Positions 24,332 through 32,195 of a stretch of 64,000 nucleotides of DNA are shown here, in pieces. A program made the position numbers and the translations under genes. Origin of the DNA: Melastoma dodecandrum (Eukaryota > Streptophyta > Magnoliopsida > Myrtales > Melastomataceae); assembly GCA_029817715.1 (NCBI GenBank), contig JARUPY010000296.1, positions 38,593 through 102,592 of the forward strand, given 5' to 3'. The notes beneath the pieces were generated by a model. That model saw only the letters and a list, made by a program, of their open reading frames with translations. It made no database searches and was not told the origin of the DNA. How positions within the stretch are numbered: the stretch's first letter is position 1; the number at the start of each line of letters is the position of its first letter.

Positions 24332-24390
24332 GAAAGGGGGTAATCCTGCCCCTTTAAGGGGGTATCGGGCGGGTCACGTTACCCCCTTTC
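24332..24390. repeat. nested inverted repeat
   Basis: GAAAGGGGGTAA (24332-24343) is repeated inverted at 24379-24390, and the loop holds the palindrome CCCCTTTAAGGGG (24349-24361). Lies between 24399-24788 and the 24257 leader, where the common terminator is missing. Confidence 0.75.
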
Positions 24391-24398
24391 GCCGGCGA

Positions 24399-24788
24399 TC
24401 ACCGAGCTTCGATGTGGTGGTCGGTGGTGTAGGCCCCTTCGGGATCGTCCTCCATCAGCGCGCGGCTCAGCGCGGCGTAGGCCTCCGAATCGGCAGAGAC
24501 GATGATCTTCGCGTCGATCTGGGCTTGCCCGACGCGGCGCAGGAGCGCTGGGAGCACGCTGTGCCGGGACCCGCGGGGATCGTTGTCCGAAATCGCGATC
24601 ACGATCGTATCGGGTACGACGCGCGTGAATGCGCAGAGTTGGCTGAAGACCCGAATTGCCGCGGCATCGCTCCCGCCAGAGCCTGTCTCAGCGGGGAGGT
24701 GGATCGGCCATCCGTCGAGCGGAAGCCGGATCTCACAGCCTCCAAGGACCGATCCCGCCGGCAGGATCGGCCCGCCCGCGCTGCGCAA
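24399..24788 (-). CDS. hypothetical protein, about 129 aa
   Basis: Alpha/beta protein: IRVFSQLCAFTRVVPDTIVI, AISDNDPRGSR, QAQIDAKIIVSADSEAYAAL. A vWA or Rossmann-like fold is possible but unproven. Start unclear: TTG 24788, or ATG 24832 with a break near 24780. Confidence 0.55.
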   Translation of the reverse strand: MRSAGGPILPAGSVLGGCEIRLPLDGWPIHLPAETGSGGSDAAAIRVFSQLCAFTRVVPDTIVIAISDNDPRGSRHSVLPALLRRVGQAQIDAKIIVSADSEAYAALSRALMEDDPEGAYTTDHHIEAR

Positions 24789-24887
24789 GAACCCAAATTA
24801 CCGGCACCCTCCATCGCAGCGCCCTGTACCATCGTTTGGGCCCGGGATCTGATCCGGCGAGGCGAGACCGGGTTTCTCCACCGCGGA

Positions 24888-24921
24888 TGAAAAAGGGGCG
24901 GTGCCCGCGAGGGCCCGCCCC
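24888..24921 (-). terminator. terminator after 24935-25315
   Basis: GGGGCGGTGCCC-GCGA-GGGCCCGCCCC, U5. Confidence 0.85.
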
Positions 24922-24934
24922 GGCCTCAGATCGA

Positions 24935-25315
24935 TCAGGCGGCCGCGCGCTCATCCCGGGCGATGCCGAACCGGTTGGCCGGACGGGGCATCGCGACGCC
25001 GGCGTCGTAGGCGAGGTTGATCACCGAGAGCACGCCCGGATTCTGGCTGTAGCGCACCCGGGCGGCGATCCGCTGCCCGTCCTGGAACAGGTGCTCGACC
25101 CGGCTGACCGCGACGCCGTAGGCGAAGACGGTGGCGACGCCGAGCTCGGCCACGGCGATGTCGGCGACAAGCACCGGGCGGCCATTGACCGTGATGTGCC
25201 GGGTGTTGCGCAGGATGCCCTCGATCGACCGGTTGCTCGGCCACGGATCGGCGAGCACCGCGGCGATCTCCTGGACCTTGGCGTCGTCGAGTCTGCGCGT
25301 GGAGAGGTTCATCAT
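24935..25315 (-). CDS. hypothetical protein, 126 aa, reference copy
   Basis: Intact paralogue of the broken 4531-4898. VLADPWPSNRSIEGILRNTR, HITVNGRPVLVADIAVAELG, VEHLFQDGQRIAARVRYSQN, GVLSVINLAYDAGVAMPRPA. Starts with two adjacent ATGs. Soluble alpha/beta. Function unknown. Confidence 0.8.
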   Translation of the reverse strand: MMNLSTRRLDDAKVQEIAAVLADPWPSNRSIEGILRNTRHITVNGRPVLVADIAVAELGVATVFAYGVAVSRVEHLFQDGQRIAARVRYSQNPGVLSVINLAYDAGVAMPRPANRFGIARDERAAA

Positions 25316-25329
25316 CGGACCGTCCTCCT

Positions 25330-25359
25330 GGGGTTTTGTCGCGGATGCGCGATCACCCC
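25330..25359 (-). promoter_or_regulatory. leader hairpin of 24935-25315
   Basis: TCGCG-GATG-CGCGA. Confidence 0.8.
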
Positions 25360-25379
25360 TGTGGCGGTCGAGAGAAACG

Positions 25380-25416
25380 CTGCGCAACGTCCCGGTTGCG
25401 CAGCGTCCTGACCCTG
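25380..25416 (-). terminator. terminator after 25428-25778
   Basis: ACGCTGCGCAACG-TCC-CGGTTGCGCAGCGT, a long stem of unrelated sequence to the common one. Confidence 0.75.
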
Positions 25417-25427
25417 GATGGGCCGGA

Positions 25428-25778
25428 TCAGGCGAAGTCGCGCAGCCAGCTGCCGTGGAGCTTGCCGCGCTCCGCCTCCGTCGCCTCGCGGAAGGCAAAG
25501 CGCCCGTGATCGTCACCCTCGTCGAAGGTGTTGGTGAGCGCCGCGGCGCGCGCGTCGTCGAAATCCAGGCTCGGATCGAGCGGGATGCTCAGGTGGAATC
25601 CGAGACCTTGGCTGCCGCCGATCATCTCGATCCCGCCGACGATCGCGAGCGCGCCGGCCGGCATCTCGTGTTCCTCGCCGTGATGATCCTGACCGCCCGT
25701 CGGGCAGGTCATCACCAGGATCGTGCCTTCGCGGATCGGGAATCCGACGAGGGCGGTGGCGCGCTGTTGCAGGTCCAT
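25428..25778 (-). CDS. hypothetical protein, 116 aa
   Basis: Intact, ATG 25778 after GGAG. Contains CPTGGQDHHGEEHEM (His/Glu/Cys cluster, possible metal site) and acidic DDARAAALTNTFDEGDDHGR. No hairpin leader. Unrecognised. Confidence 0.7.
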   Translation of the reverse strand: MDLQQRATALVGFPIREGTILVMTCPTGGQDHHGEEHEMPAGALAIVGGIEMIGGSQGLGFHLSIPLDPSLDFDDARAAALTNTFDEGDDHGRFAFREATEAERGKLHGSWLRDFA

Positions 25779-25841
25779 GCTGGGGCTCCGTTGCGGTGTT
25801 GCGGGGCGCGCGACGCGCGACCCCGAGGTCTGGCCGGCCGA

Positions 25842-26123
25842 TCAGGCCGTGGGGCGGCGGGCGGTCAAGCTCTTGGGATCGACGCCGAGATGGGCCGCGA
25901 ACGGATTGGTGAAGGTGTACCGGAACATGAACCGGCTCCCGACGAGGATGAGGGCGGCGGTCACGCCGATGATGGCGAACAGGGTCGGGGTGGCCGGGTG
26001 CCGCTCGATCACGTTCGCATAGAGAGCGAGCGATCCGACGATGGTGAAGGCGACGGTGAGGACGAGGCCGGACCAGTAGGCGAACCGGTAGAACCGCAGA
26101 GCTGACTTGTCGGGCTGTGGCAT
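25842..26123 (-). CDS. two-helix membrane protein, 93 aa
   Basis: ATG 26123 chosen for spacing to GGAGAGG; longer starts upstream are open. Helices at residues about 13-36 (WSGLVLTVAFTIVGSLALYA) and 46-64 (LFAIIGVTAALILVGSRF). Cytoplasmic C-terminus. Unknown. Confidence 0.65.
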   Translation of the reverse strand: MPQPDKSALRFYRFAYWSGLVLTVAFTIVGSLALYANVIERHPATPTLFAIIGVTAALILVGSRFMFRYTFTNPFAAHLGVDPKSLTARRPTA

Positions 26124-26270
26124 AGGCATCCTCTCCGGGATCCGCATGGTGTCGGGGACCGACCGGACGAATCGCACCATGGCCTGGTGCCGCGTGAGCG
26201 AGAAGATGCCCGGGCCGTTATCCACCTCGCGTTTCAGGTCATCGCATCGGCGCTTTGGACGGCCGTCCAC

Positions 26271-26298
26271 GAAAAAGGGCGGCTCATCGAGCCGCCCT
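26271..26298 (-). terminator. terminator after 26325-26537
   Basis: GGGCGGCTC-ATC-GAGCCGCCC, U5. Confidence 0.85.
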
Positions 26299-26324
26299 GG
26301 TCTCGTCGTCAAGCTGTCTTGTCG

Positions 26325-26537
26325 TCAAGCTGTCTCGCCGTCGAACGCGAGGGTGCCCGAGCCGTATTCCCGCTCGAGGTCGGCCGCGCCGGCGGCGCTG
26401 ATCTCGCAGCCGATCCCGAGCCAGTCCGGGAGGAGGCCGCGCGGGTCGCGGATGGCCCGGACCCGGTACTCGCCGTCGCCGAGGTGGTCGACGGTGACGA
26501 CGGGCCGGCTGCGGTCGGCGGCGCTGGCGCGGGGCAT
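26325..26537 (-). CDS. hypothetical protein, 70 aa
   Basis: Intact. RPVVTVDHLGDGEYRVRAIR, then WLGIGCEISAAGAADLEREY. Start after GAGGAG, 9 bp downstream of 26547-27200, so the second gene of that unit. Unknown. Confidence 0.75.
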   Translation of the reverse strand: MPRASAADRSRPVVTVDHLGDGEYRVRAIRDPRGLLPDWLGIGCEISAAGAADLEREYGSGTLAFDGETA

Positions 26538-26546
26538 CGGGGCTCC

Positions 26547-27200
26547 TCAGGCGGCGAAGGCGTAGCTGGCGATGATCGTGGTCGGCAGGACCGGGCCGAA
26601 CTGGTCGGTCTCGCGGCCCTCGGTGATGCGCTGGTGCTTCTGCGCGGAGCAGCGCACGGCATGCAGCAGGGTGCGCGCGAGCTGCCCGGTCGTCATCGTC
26701 ACGGGCTGGCCCTTGAAGGCGATGTCCTTGGCGTCGGCGATGCTGATCTCGGGCTTGCCCTCGCGCAGGGCCGAGCACGGCAGCATCGTGATCCCGGCGG
26801 TCATCGTGAACGTGTGCTCGGTCTCCTCGGTCGAGCCGGCGGGCAGCGGCCGGCCGAAGGCCTCGAACAGGGTGCCGCACTCCGCGACGTAGGGCAGCGA
26901 GCCGTGGGGATGGCGGACCATGTACATCGCGCCGCTGTCGAGATCGACGAACACCGGCCGGTTGACCAGGAGGTCGGCGAAGTGGTCCTGCAGGGCTTCG
27001 GTGACCGGCGCGTCGCCGTCGATGCTGACCTCGACGGCCTTGGGTTCGATCAGGAAGCCGCCCTGGCGGACCAGCGCCTGCACGTCCTCGATTTGCGGGA
27101 ACGGGCGGTTGAGCACCCGGGTGAACAGGATCGGCAGGATGAAGGCGGTGCCGACCATCTTGTCGGCGCGCAGCACGGCGAAGGTCCGGGTCGTGATCAT
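26547..27200 (-). CDS. hypothetical protein, paralogue of 54355-55010, 217 aa
   Basis: Intact reference copy. Conserved blocks: LRADKMVGTAFILPILFTRV, NRPVFVDLDSGAMYMVR and HQRITEGRETDQFGPVLPTT, against RADQMVGSDFILPVMIK, SRPVFVDVATGRLYVTR and a TTVIAS end in the paralogue. Long alpha/beta protein without a recognised motif. Confidence 0.8.
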   Translation of the reverse strand: MITTRTFAVLRADKMVGTAFILPILFTRVLNRPFPQIEDVQALVRQGGFLIEPKAVEVSIDGDAPVTEALQDHFADLLVNRPVFVDLDSGAMYMVRHPHGSLPYVAECGTLFEAFGRPLPAGSTEETEHTFTMTAGITMLPCSALREGKPEISIADAKDIAFKGQPVTMTTGQLARTLLHAVRCSAQKHQRITEGRETDQFGPVLPTTIIASYAFAA

Positions 27201-27213
27201 CGGCGTCTCTCCT

Positions 27214-27242
27214 GGGGTTTGTCGCGAGGTCGCGATCAATCC
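27214..27242 (-). promoter_or_regulatory. leader hairpin of 26547-27200
   Basis: TCGCG-AGGT-CGCGA. Confidence 0.8.
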
Positions 27243-27246
27243 TCTT

Positions 27247-27567
27247 TCATGATGCCGTTGCACTTCCGGAGGCGGCGGAGAGACCGGGATCGCGCAGGAA
27301 GACCTTCGTGTTGGTGTTTCTGATGATGGCTTCGGCCTCGCCCGGGCTCAGGGGGCGCATGGGATTCGGCCACGAGCCGACGAGGACATAGCGCATTCCT
27401 TTGCCGGGATCCGGCAGGGGCGTGCCGGCCTCGACCGTGACGTACCGGGGATTCCGGCTATGCCGGATCATCCCGATTAGGCGCTGAATCAGGCGACGGC
27501 TTTTGGACACGGGCGACTCCGCGTTCGACGACGGGGGTGCGGCGGCTGTAAGCCGAGACTGGGCCAT
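27247..27567 (-). CDS. hypothetical protein, 106 aa
   Basis: Intact frame ending at TGA 27247, just upstream of the next leader. Basic helix (SKSRRLIQRLIGMIRHSRN), then GMRYVLVGSWPNPMRPLSPG. Upstream gene of the unit leading to 26547-27200; no hairpin of its own. Confidence 0.65.
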   Translation of the reverse strand: MAQSRLTAAAPPSSNAESPVSKSRRLIQRLIGMIRHSRNPRYVTVEAGTPLPDPGKGMRYVLVGSWPNPMRPLSPGEAEAIIRNTNTKVFLRDPGLSAASGSATAS

Positions 27568-27614
27568 TGGCGAGTGTCGGCGTCGCGCAAGACGACGATT
27601 TGCGCGCGTAACGA

Positions 27615-27643
27615 CAGAAAAGGGCGGTCCAGCGGGACCGCCC
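27615..27643 (-). terminator. terminator after the split gene
   Basis: GGGCGGTCC-AGC-GGGACCGCCC, U4; terminates the gene interrupted by the TnpB element. Confidence 0.8.
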
Positions 27644-27687
27644 TGAGTGAGCGCTTGAGATCACTCTCGTAGCGAAGTTTGACGGAT

Positions 27688-27756
27688 TCAGTCCTCGTCC
27701 GCGTCCTCGCAGCCGCACGGCTCGACGGCGCGCGGGTTTTCGGGATCGAAGGGTCA
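27688..27756 (-). pseudogene. 3' fragment of a split gene
   Basis: Reads FDPENPRAVEPCGCEDADED to TGA 27688, followed by a normal terminator but with no start or leader of its own. The missing 5' part is probably 29113-29223, on the other side of the TnpB element. Confidence 0.5.
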
Positions 27757-29124
27757 TTCGTTATTTGGGGTTGATGCTGGGTAGGACGGCTTGACGGGTT
27801 CGCGCTCTGTTCCGTAGCGTCGGTCCGTGATCTTGACCTACCGCCAGAAGCTGCGCCCGACGCGAGCGCAGCACCGCCTGCTCGACGAGCGGCTGGAGCG
27901 GCAGCGTAATCTTTACAACGCCGCGCTTCAGGAACGTCGTGATGCCTGGCGGCTTGCGAAGAAGCCGATCACGCGGCTCGATCAGCAGAAATCATTGACG
28001 GTCATCCGCGCCGACGATCCGGAGGGTCATGGCGCAGATCCGGCGACGATGGGTCGTTGGACGCTCGCGCGTGTCGAGGATGCGTTCACCGGATTCTTCA
28101 GCCGGATGAAGCGCGGGGCCGGCAAAGCCGGCTTCCCGCGCTTCAAGCCGCGCTCGCGCTGGCGGAGCTTTGGGCTCCATGAGATCACCGGTCTGCGCCT
28201 CGATCTCGGCCACCATCGCGTCCGTTTGAAAGGCATGGATCGGCCGATCCGGCTATGTCCAGATCGCGCGCTGCCCGAGGATGCCCGCCTGCTTGGCGCG
28301 ATTTTCACCAAGGCTGGACGTGGCTGGCACCTCGCGTTGACCTTTGACAGCGCTGAGGTGGTCTCGCCGGTTCACGCCCAGCCCGGCTCCGCCGTCGGCT
28401 GCGACCTTGGCGTCGAGGCGCTGCTCACCCTCTCGACTGGTGAGCGCATTGAGAACCGCCGGCCGGCCTCGCGCCGCGAGCGGGAGATCCGCCGATCACG
28501 CCGGGCGCTCGCCCGGTGCAAGAAGGGTTCTCACGGCCGACGCAAGGCCAGGGCGCGTCTCGCGCGCGGGCTGCGCCGCGTTGCGGCTCAGCGTGCCGAC
28601 TGGCTGCACAAGGTGAGCGCCAGCCTCACCAAGCGGTTTGCGCTGATCGTCCTGGAAGAACTTCGGATCCACAGCCTGACGCGCTCGGCCGCCGGTACGG
28701 TAGACGAGCCGGGCGTCAACGTCGCGCAGAAGCGCGGCCTCAATCGCGAAATCCTTGACGCCGCCTGGCGGCGTCTCATTGAATACACGCGCTACAAGGC
28801 CGTGAGAGCCGGTGGCGTCGTTAGAACCCGAGATGCGCGCCGGTCCTCCGGCGAGTGCTCGGTCTGCGGTGCGTACGCGCCGAAGCCGCTCTCGCTTCGC
28901 AGACACACCTGTGCCTGCGGAGCGGAGATGCACCGCGACGAAAACGCAGCGCGGGTGATGCTCGCGCGCGGGCGTGCGGATTATGCCGCGACGGGGGAGG
29001 CCGTGCCCCCGGGGGACGCCAACGTGGGCGGATACGCCGTGCGTCGTCCCGGAACCCTCCTCGCTGCCTATAGGCAGCGCTGGAGACGAGACGTCAGATG
29101 GGGTGATCAACCTCAAATGACGAA
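27757..29124 (+). mobile_element. TnpB element with imperfect inverted ends
   Basis: TTCGTTATTTGGGGTTGAT (27757-27775) recurs inverted with two mismatches at 29106-29124 around a single TnpB gene. No TnpA. The inner ends could instead be those of an IS200/IS605- or IS607-type element, whose ends are not inverted repeats; the boundaries are inferred. Confidence 0.55.
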
Positions 29125-29185
29125 GAACCGATCGAAGCAGATCACGCCGGTGCCCTTGCAGGCCTGGCAGCCGGTCCCGGCGTAG
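27827..29185 (+). CDS. tnpB: TnpB-family RNA-guided nuclease (IS OrfB)
   Basis: 452 aa, GTG start. N-terminal helical region (PTRAQHRLLDERLERQRNLY), RuvC Asp193 in GSAVGCDLGVEALL, bridge-helix-like basic stretch KKGSHGRRKARARLARGLRR (232-251), RuvC Glu277 in IVLEEL, zinc ribbon C344/C347 and C362/C364, RuvC Asp371 in HRDENAARVML. All three catalytic acids are present, so it is probably active. The last 25 or so residues are encoded beyond the inferred element end. A guide (omega) RNA would be expected at the 3' end. Confidence 0.9.
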   Translation: MILTYRQKLRPTRAQHRLLDERLERQRNLYNAALQERRDAWRLAKKPITRLDQQKSLTVIRADDPEGHGADPATMGRWTLARVEDAFTGFFSRMKRGAGKAGFPRFKPRSRWRSFGLHEITGLRLDLGHHRVRLKGMDRPIRLCPDRALPEDARLLGAIFTKAGRGWHLALTFDSAEVVSPVHAQPGSAVGCDLGVEALLTLSTGERIENRRPASRREREIRRSRRALARCKKGSHGRRKARARLARGLRRVAAQRADWLHKVSASLTKRFALIVLEELRIHSLTRSAAGTVDEPGVNVAQKRGLNREILDAAWRRLIEYTRYKAVRAGGVVRTRDARRSSGECSVCGAYAPKPLSLRRHTCACGAEMHRDENAARVMLARGRADYAATGEAVPPGDANVGGYAVRRPGTLLAAYRQRWRRDVRWGDQPQMTKNRSKQITPVPLQAWQPVPA

Positions 29186-29223
29186 TCCATGCGGTCTCTG
29201 ATGCTGTCAGGATCGTAGCTCAT
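29113..29223 (-). pseudogene. 5' fragment of a split CxxCxGxG gene
   Basis: MSYDPDSIRDRMDYAGTGCQ then ACKGTGVICFDRF, with a CQACKGTG motif of the DnaJ zinc-finger type. ATG 29223 lies behind GGAG and a degenerate leader. The frame stops at a TGA inside the TnpB element end. With 27688-27756 it would make a small Cys-rich protein. Confidence 0.55.
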
Positions 29224-29241
29224 GGCAGCACTCCTTTAGGA

Positions 29242-29268
29242 GGTTTTTCGGTGATAGGCGATCGAGCC
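29242..29268 (-). promoter_or_regulatory. degenerate leader of the split gene
   Basis: TCG...CGA with GATCGAGCC flank; stem reduced, loop 8 nt. Confidence 0.45.
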
Positions 29269-29409
29269 AAATTTTTTAGCCTTTTATGTCACATCTGCAT
29301 AGGAAATTTTATCTGCTATGCCTGAAGCTAGATACTCATATTTAGCGTTCATAAAGGCCAATCTAGTGTTTTATATACACCTCGGCCATATAACATAATG
29401 GAGATGTAA

Positions 29410-29613
29410 ATGAAGTATTCTGTAAAGAAAAGAATCGATAGTCAAACATTTATTGTAGAGGCATCGGAAGAATATGTAGGAATGCCTATTTCTATTATAG
29501 GTCAGTCTTTCGTTTACGAAGGAACTCAGCACATAATACAAGGTATTATAGGAGATTACAGAGAAGATTATAAGATAAATCCAGGTGATGAAATTCAAGT
29601 TCACGTACGTTGA
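29410..29613 (+). CDS. small protein in AT-rich islet, 67 aa
   Basis: ATG 29410 after GGAGATG. KYSVKKRIDSQTFIVEASEE, then SFVYEGTQHIIQGIIGDYRE and NPGDEIQVHVR. Alternating strand pattern suggests a small beta-barrel (SH3- or OB-like). Codon use is unlike the rest of the window. Unrecognised. Confidence 0.75.
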   Translation: MKYSVKKRIDSQTFIVEASEEYVGMPISIIGQSFVYEGTQHIIQGIIGDYREDYKINPGDEIQVHVR

Positions 29614-29619
29614 AAATTA

Positions 29620-29646
29620 CTTGTCGCCGCATTGTTGCGGCGACTC
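29620..29646. terminator. bidirectional hairpin in the islet
   Basis: GTCGCCGCA-TTGT-TGCGGCGAC, nine-pair stem between convergent genes. Confidence 0.75.
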
Positions 29647-29666
29647 AATTTCATATTTATGTACAA

Positions 29667-29951
29667 TTAACTGTTGAACTGGTGTGTGTATCCAAGAGCT
29701 ATTCCATTGTGATCAACTAAGATTACATAATGAACTGTCTGAACTCCATCATTTTTGAACCACTGGTACAAAGTTCCATTTTCATGGCCGCTTATTGCAT
29801 TAGGTTTTCCTACCTTCTTAATAATACTATCTATTTCCATTCCTTTTATATCTCCCATCCGAGCAAACTTTTCTTTTATATTTGCTGCGCTTGCATAGCC
29901 AAGCAGAATTACACCAATAAATATTATTAGACATACTATCAAAGGATCCAT
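29667..29951 (-). CDS. membrane-anchored BamE-like small protein, 94 aa
   Basis: ATG 29951 after GAGGAAC. One N-terminal membrane helix (LIVCLIIFIGVILLGYASAA), then GMEIDSIIKKVGKPNAISGH and GTLYQWFKNDGVQTVHYVIL. The G-M-x-x-x-x-I...GxP pattern followed by paired strands resembles the BamE/SmpA fold used in small envelope proteins. AT-rich foreign codon use. Confidence 0.7.
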   Translation of the reverse strand: MDPLIVCLIIFIGVILLGYASAANIKEKFARMGDIKGMEIDSIIKKVGKPNAISGHENGTLYQWFKNDGVQTVHYVILVDHNGIALGYTHQFNS

Positions 29952-30243
29952 TTGTTCCTCATCTGGTTCTATATAATTCCAAAATGGCGATTCGACTCTC
30001 ATGGCTATTTTGCCATGATCCGATCCGAAAGTCAGCCATTTTTGCTTTCATAAATTATAATTAATATATTATTATTTTTACTGATCTAAAATAATGATAT
30101 AATATAATTTAGGAAGAATGCATATTTTTACGATATTTATGTGGACAATATGAACCATCCAGAAAGAGTCGCCGAGAAACACGAGGTTGACCTTCCGTGG
30201 CGTGATAGCCGGGCGTCGCTTCCTACGCCACCCGGCGTTGTAA

Positions 30244-31012
30244 TCACAGCGTGTCAAGATCGAGCATCGTCAGGTTGCCGGTGCGGAACGCGCCGGTGTC
30301 GATCCACCACTGGTTGCCGTGGTTGATCGGGGCGGAGGACGATGGTGTGCCCGTAGACGACCCGGTCGATGCCGGGCACGATCCAGTCGTCGCAGCGCAC
30401 GCCGCGGGCGGCCTCGGCGATCGCGTATTCCGCGGCCTTGCGCATCCACTGGCAATCCCAGGCCATGGCCTCGCGCGCTGGATCGGGGCCTTCGAGCGCC
30501 GCGACCATCTCGTCCCAGGTCTCGGTCGGCACGCCGGCGTGAACGAGGCCGACGCGGCGGCCGCCGGGCGTGAGCACGGTGTAGGCGATCGGTGCGTCGT
30601 TGAGCCGGTCGGCGAGGCGCGTCAGGGTGGCGTCTGGGAGCCCGGTGTCGTCGTCGGAATAGTCCACGGCCCACCCGCCGCCGTTGCGCACGAGGTTGTA
30701 GCAGGACGTGTCCTGGTCGATCCGGCCGTCGGGATAGCAGGCTGAGCGCAGCATCTCGTCGTGGTTGCCCCGCACCCACTTGATCCGCGGGTAGGCGTCG
30801 AGGAACGCGTTCATCTCGGGCAGCCCGTCCGGGCCACGATCCATCCAGTCGCCGAGCCCGACGGCGAGATCGCCGGCCTCGGGGTCGTACCCGTGGGCCT
30901 TCAGCGCGGCGACGAGCAGCTCCAGGCAGCTATGGGTGTCGCCGAAGGTGAGCACGCGGCGCGCGTTCCGCGCATCGAGGATCTCGTGAAAGCGCAGGTC
31001 GGCCATCGACAT
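30244..31012 (-). CDS. calcineurin-like metallophosphatase, about 255 aa, 3' frame break
   Basis: Ser/Thr phosphatase (PPP/ApaH-like) family. Motifs in order: FGDTHSCLELL (GDxH), GLGDWMDRGPDG (GDxxDRG), WVRGNHDE (GNHD), VGLVHAG, VVYGHTIV (GH). These bind two metals and hydrolyse phosphoesters. One extra base near 30335 breaks the end; corrected it reads WWIDTGAFRTGNLTMLDLDT. Substrate unknown. Starts behind a leader hairpin like the other cassettes. Confidence 0.85.
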
Positions 31013-31023
31013 GGTCCTGTTCT

Positions 31024-31052
31024 GGGGTTTGTCGCGAACGCGCGATCAACCC
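31024..31052 (-). promoter_or_regulatory. leader hairpin of 30244-31012
   Basis: TCGCG-AACG-CGCGA. Confidence 0.8.
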
Positions 31053-31102
31053 GATGAGACGGGCGGTCTGAAGGCGCGCATGGCGCGCCTCTTGGAGCGG
31101 AC

Positions 31103-31427
31103 TCAGGCGTGGAGGTGGAACTCCGTATCGGCCGGCAGATGCATCAGCGCGTGGTGGACCGGCTTCCCCGTCGCGCGTGAGCACCGCATGCGGCCAGATC
31201 GCGTAGGCGAGATCGGCCTCGGTCCACGCGGCGTCGAACAGCGCATCACCGCCGTCGGGAAAGCGCCGGTCGAAATCGGCGCGGATCGCCGAGCGGGTGC
31301 TGCCGCGCGCGCCGGCGGCCTCGATCAGGTCAGCGATGGCGGTCGCCGCGTCGGAGACCAGGCGGAGCGCGAGCGGCCCTTCATAGGCCAGCACCGGGAT
31401 CCGATGGCGGTCGTGCGAGAGGGTCAT
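31103..31427 (-). CDS. hypothetical protein, about 107 aa, one frame break
   Basis: MTLSHDRHRIPVLAYEGPLA, LRLVSDAATAIADLIEAAGA, RFPDGGDALFDAAWTEADLA. One extra G near 31173; without it the end is HALMHLPADTEFHLHA. Helical. Unknown. Confidence 0.6.
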
Positions 31428-31441
31428 CGGTGCGTCCTTTC

Positions 31442-31470
31442 GGGATTCGTCGCGGATCTGCGTTCGACCC
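31442..31470 (-). promoter_or_regulatory. degenerate leader of 31103-31427
   Basis: TCGCG-GATC-TGCGT; stem partly lost, flanks kept. Confidence 0.5.
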
Positions 31471-31530
31471 TCAGGGTCGGCGGTCAGTCCGGCATCCCAG
31501 CCGCGGGCGGCCCGGGTTTGCCGGAGCGGT

Positions 31531-31561
31531 TAAAAAGGGGGCGGCCCCATGAGGGCCGCCC
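31531..31561 (-). terminator. terminator after 31587-32021
   Basis: GGGCGGCCCC-ATGA-GGGCCGCCC, U5. Confidence 0.85.
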
Positions 31562-31586
31562 GGGCGTCTGGCGAGGGTGGTCCGGA

Positions 31587-32021
31587 TCAGGCCGCGAGGG
31601 CCGCGAGCTTCTTCGCCTCGCGGGCGGCGCGCATCCGCTCGCCCCAGGCCCGGTCGCTGGCGATCTGCTTCTCGGAGCGCGGCTTCGCGCCTACGACGGT
31701 CGGGGCGGCGGCCGCGGCGGCCTCGCGGGCGAGGGTGCGCTTGGTCAGGTCCCGGCCGATGATGATGGCGTATTGCGGCCCCTTCTCGCCGTAGAGGCGG
31801 ACGCTGTTGCCCTCGACCAGCAGGTCGTCGACGGCGGCGAGCGCATCGCCCTGGATCATCAGGGAGTAGACGTTCTCCCGGCCGAGGTACTGCGTGATCA
31901 GGGAGGCGAGGACGATCTCGCCGTCGCCGAGCGGAGCGCGCTCGATGTTGGCGAGGACGCCGGCGAGCGTGCCCTTGTTCGCGCGGGCGGCGACGGTCTC
32001 GGCGGCGACGGTCTCGGTCAT
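31587..32021 (-). CDS. GPDL-family protein with KPRSEKQ tail, 144 aa
   Basis: Intact. Residues about 18-100: LAGVLANIERAPLGDGEIVL, then VRLYGEKGPQYAIIIGRDLT and KRTLAREAA. Same plan as the single lobe of 40712-41210 and lobe 1 of 19173 (VLGPDLRRRTLAAARP). The C-terminal module KPRSEKQIASDRAWGERMRA is shared with 10348-10545. Single beta-rich domain plus basic helix. Confidence 0.8.
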   Translation of the reverse strand: MTETVAAETVAARANKGTLAGVLANIERAPLGDGEIVLASLITQYLGRENVYSLMIQGDALAAVDDLLVEGNSVRLYGEKGPQYAIIIGRDLTKRTLAREAAAAAAPTVVGAKPRSEKQIASDRAWGERMRAAREAKKLAALAA

Positions 32022-32041
32022 CGGTCTATCCTCGTCCTCGT

Positions 32042-32069
32042 GGGGTTTGTCGCCAGCAGGCGATCAACC
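32042..32069 (-). promoter_or_regulatory. leader hairpin of 31587-32021
   Basis: TCGCC-AGCA-GGCGA. Confidence 0.8.
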
Positions 32070-32146
32070 TTGCGATTCTGATGAGGAGGGTGGACGCCGT
32101 AGGGCGTCCTGTCCGGGCCGGCAGGCCCGCTTTGCTCCGCCCGGCA

Positions 32147-32180
32147 CGAGAAGAGGGCGGTGCCCGCGCGGGCCCGCCCT
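32147..32180 (-). terminator. terminator after 32196-32870
   Basis: GGGCGGTGCCC-GCGC-GGGCCCGCCC. Confidence 0.8.
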
Positions 32181-32195
32181 GATCGTGGCGTTCGG

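Larger units (their letters stand above)
29270..30200. other. AT-rich foreign islet
   Basis: Base composition falls sharply to mostly A/T with AT-type codons (AAA, ATA, AGA), then returns to GC-rich at about 30200. Holds one gene on each strand, converging on a hairpin. Inserted upstream of the split-gene leader, next to the TnpB element. Typical of recent horizontal transfer. Confidence 0.85.

Noticed and set aside
26187..27323. Long plus-strand ORFs opposite minus-strand genes
   Set aside because: They are antisense shadows made possible by high GC, lack ribosome sites and overlap genes supported by leader, terminator and paralogue.
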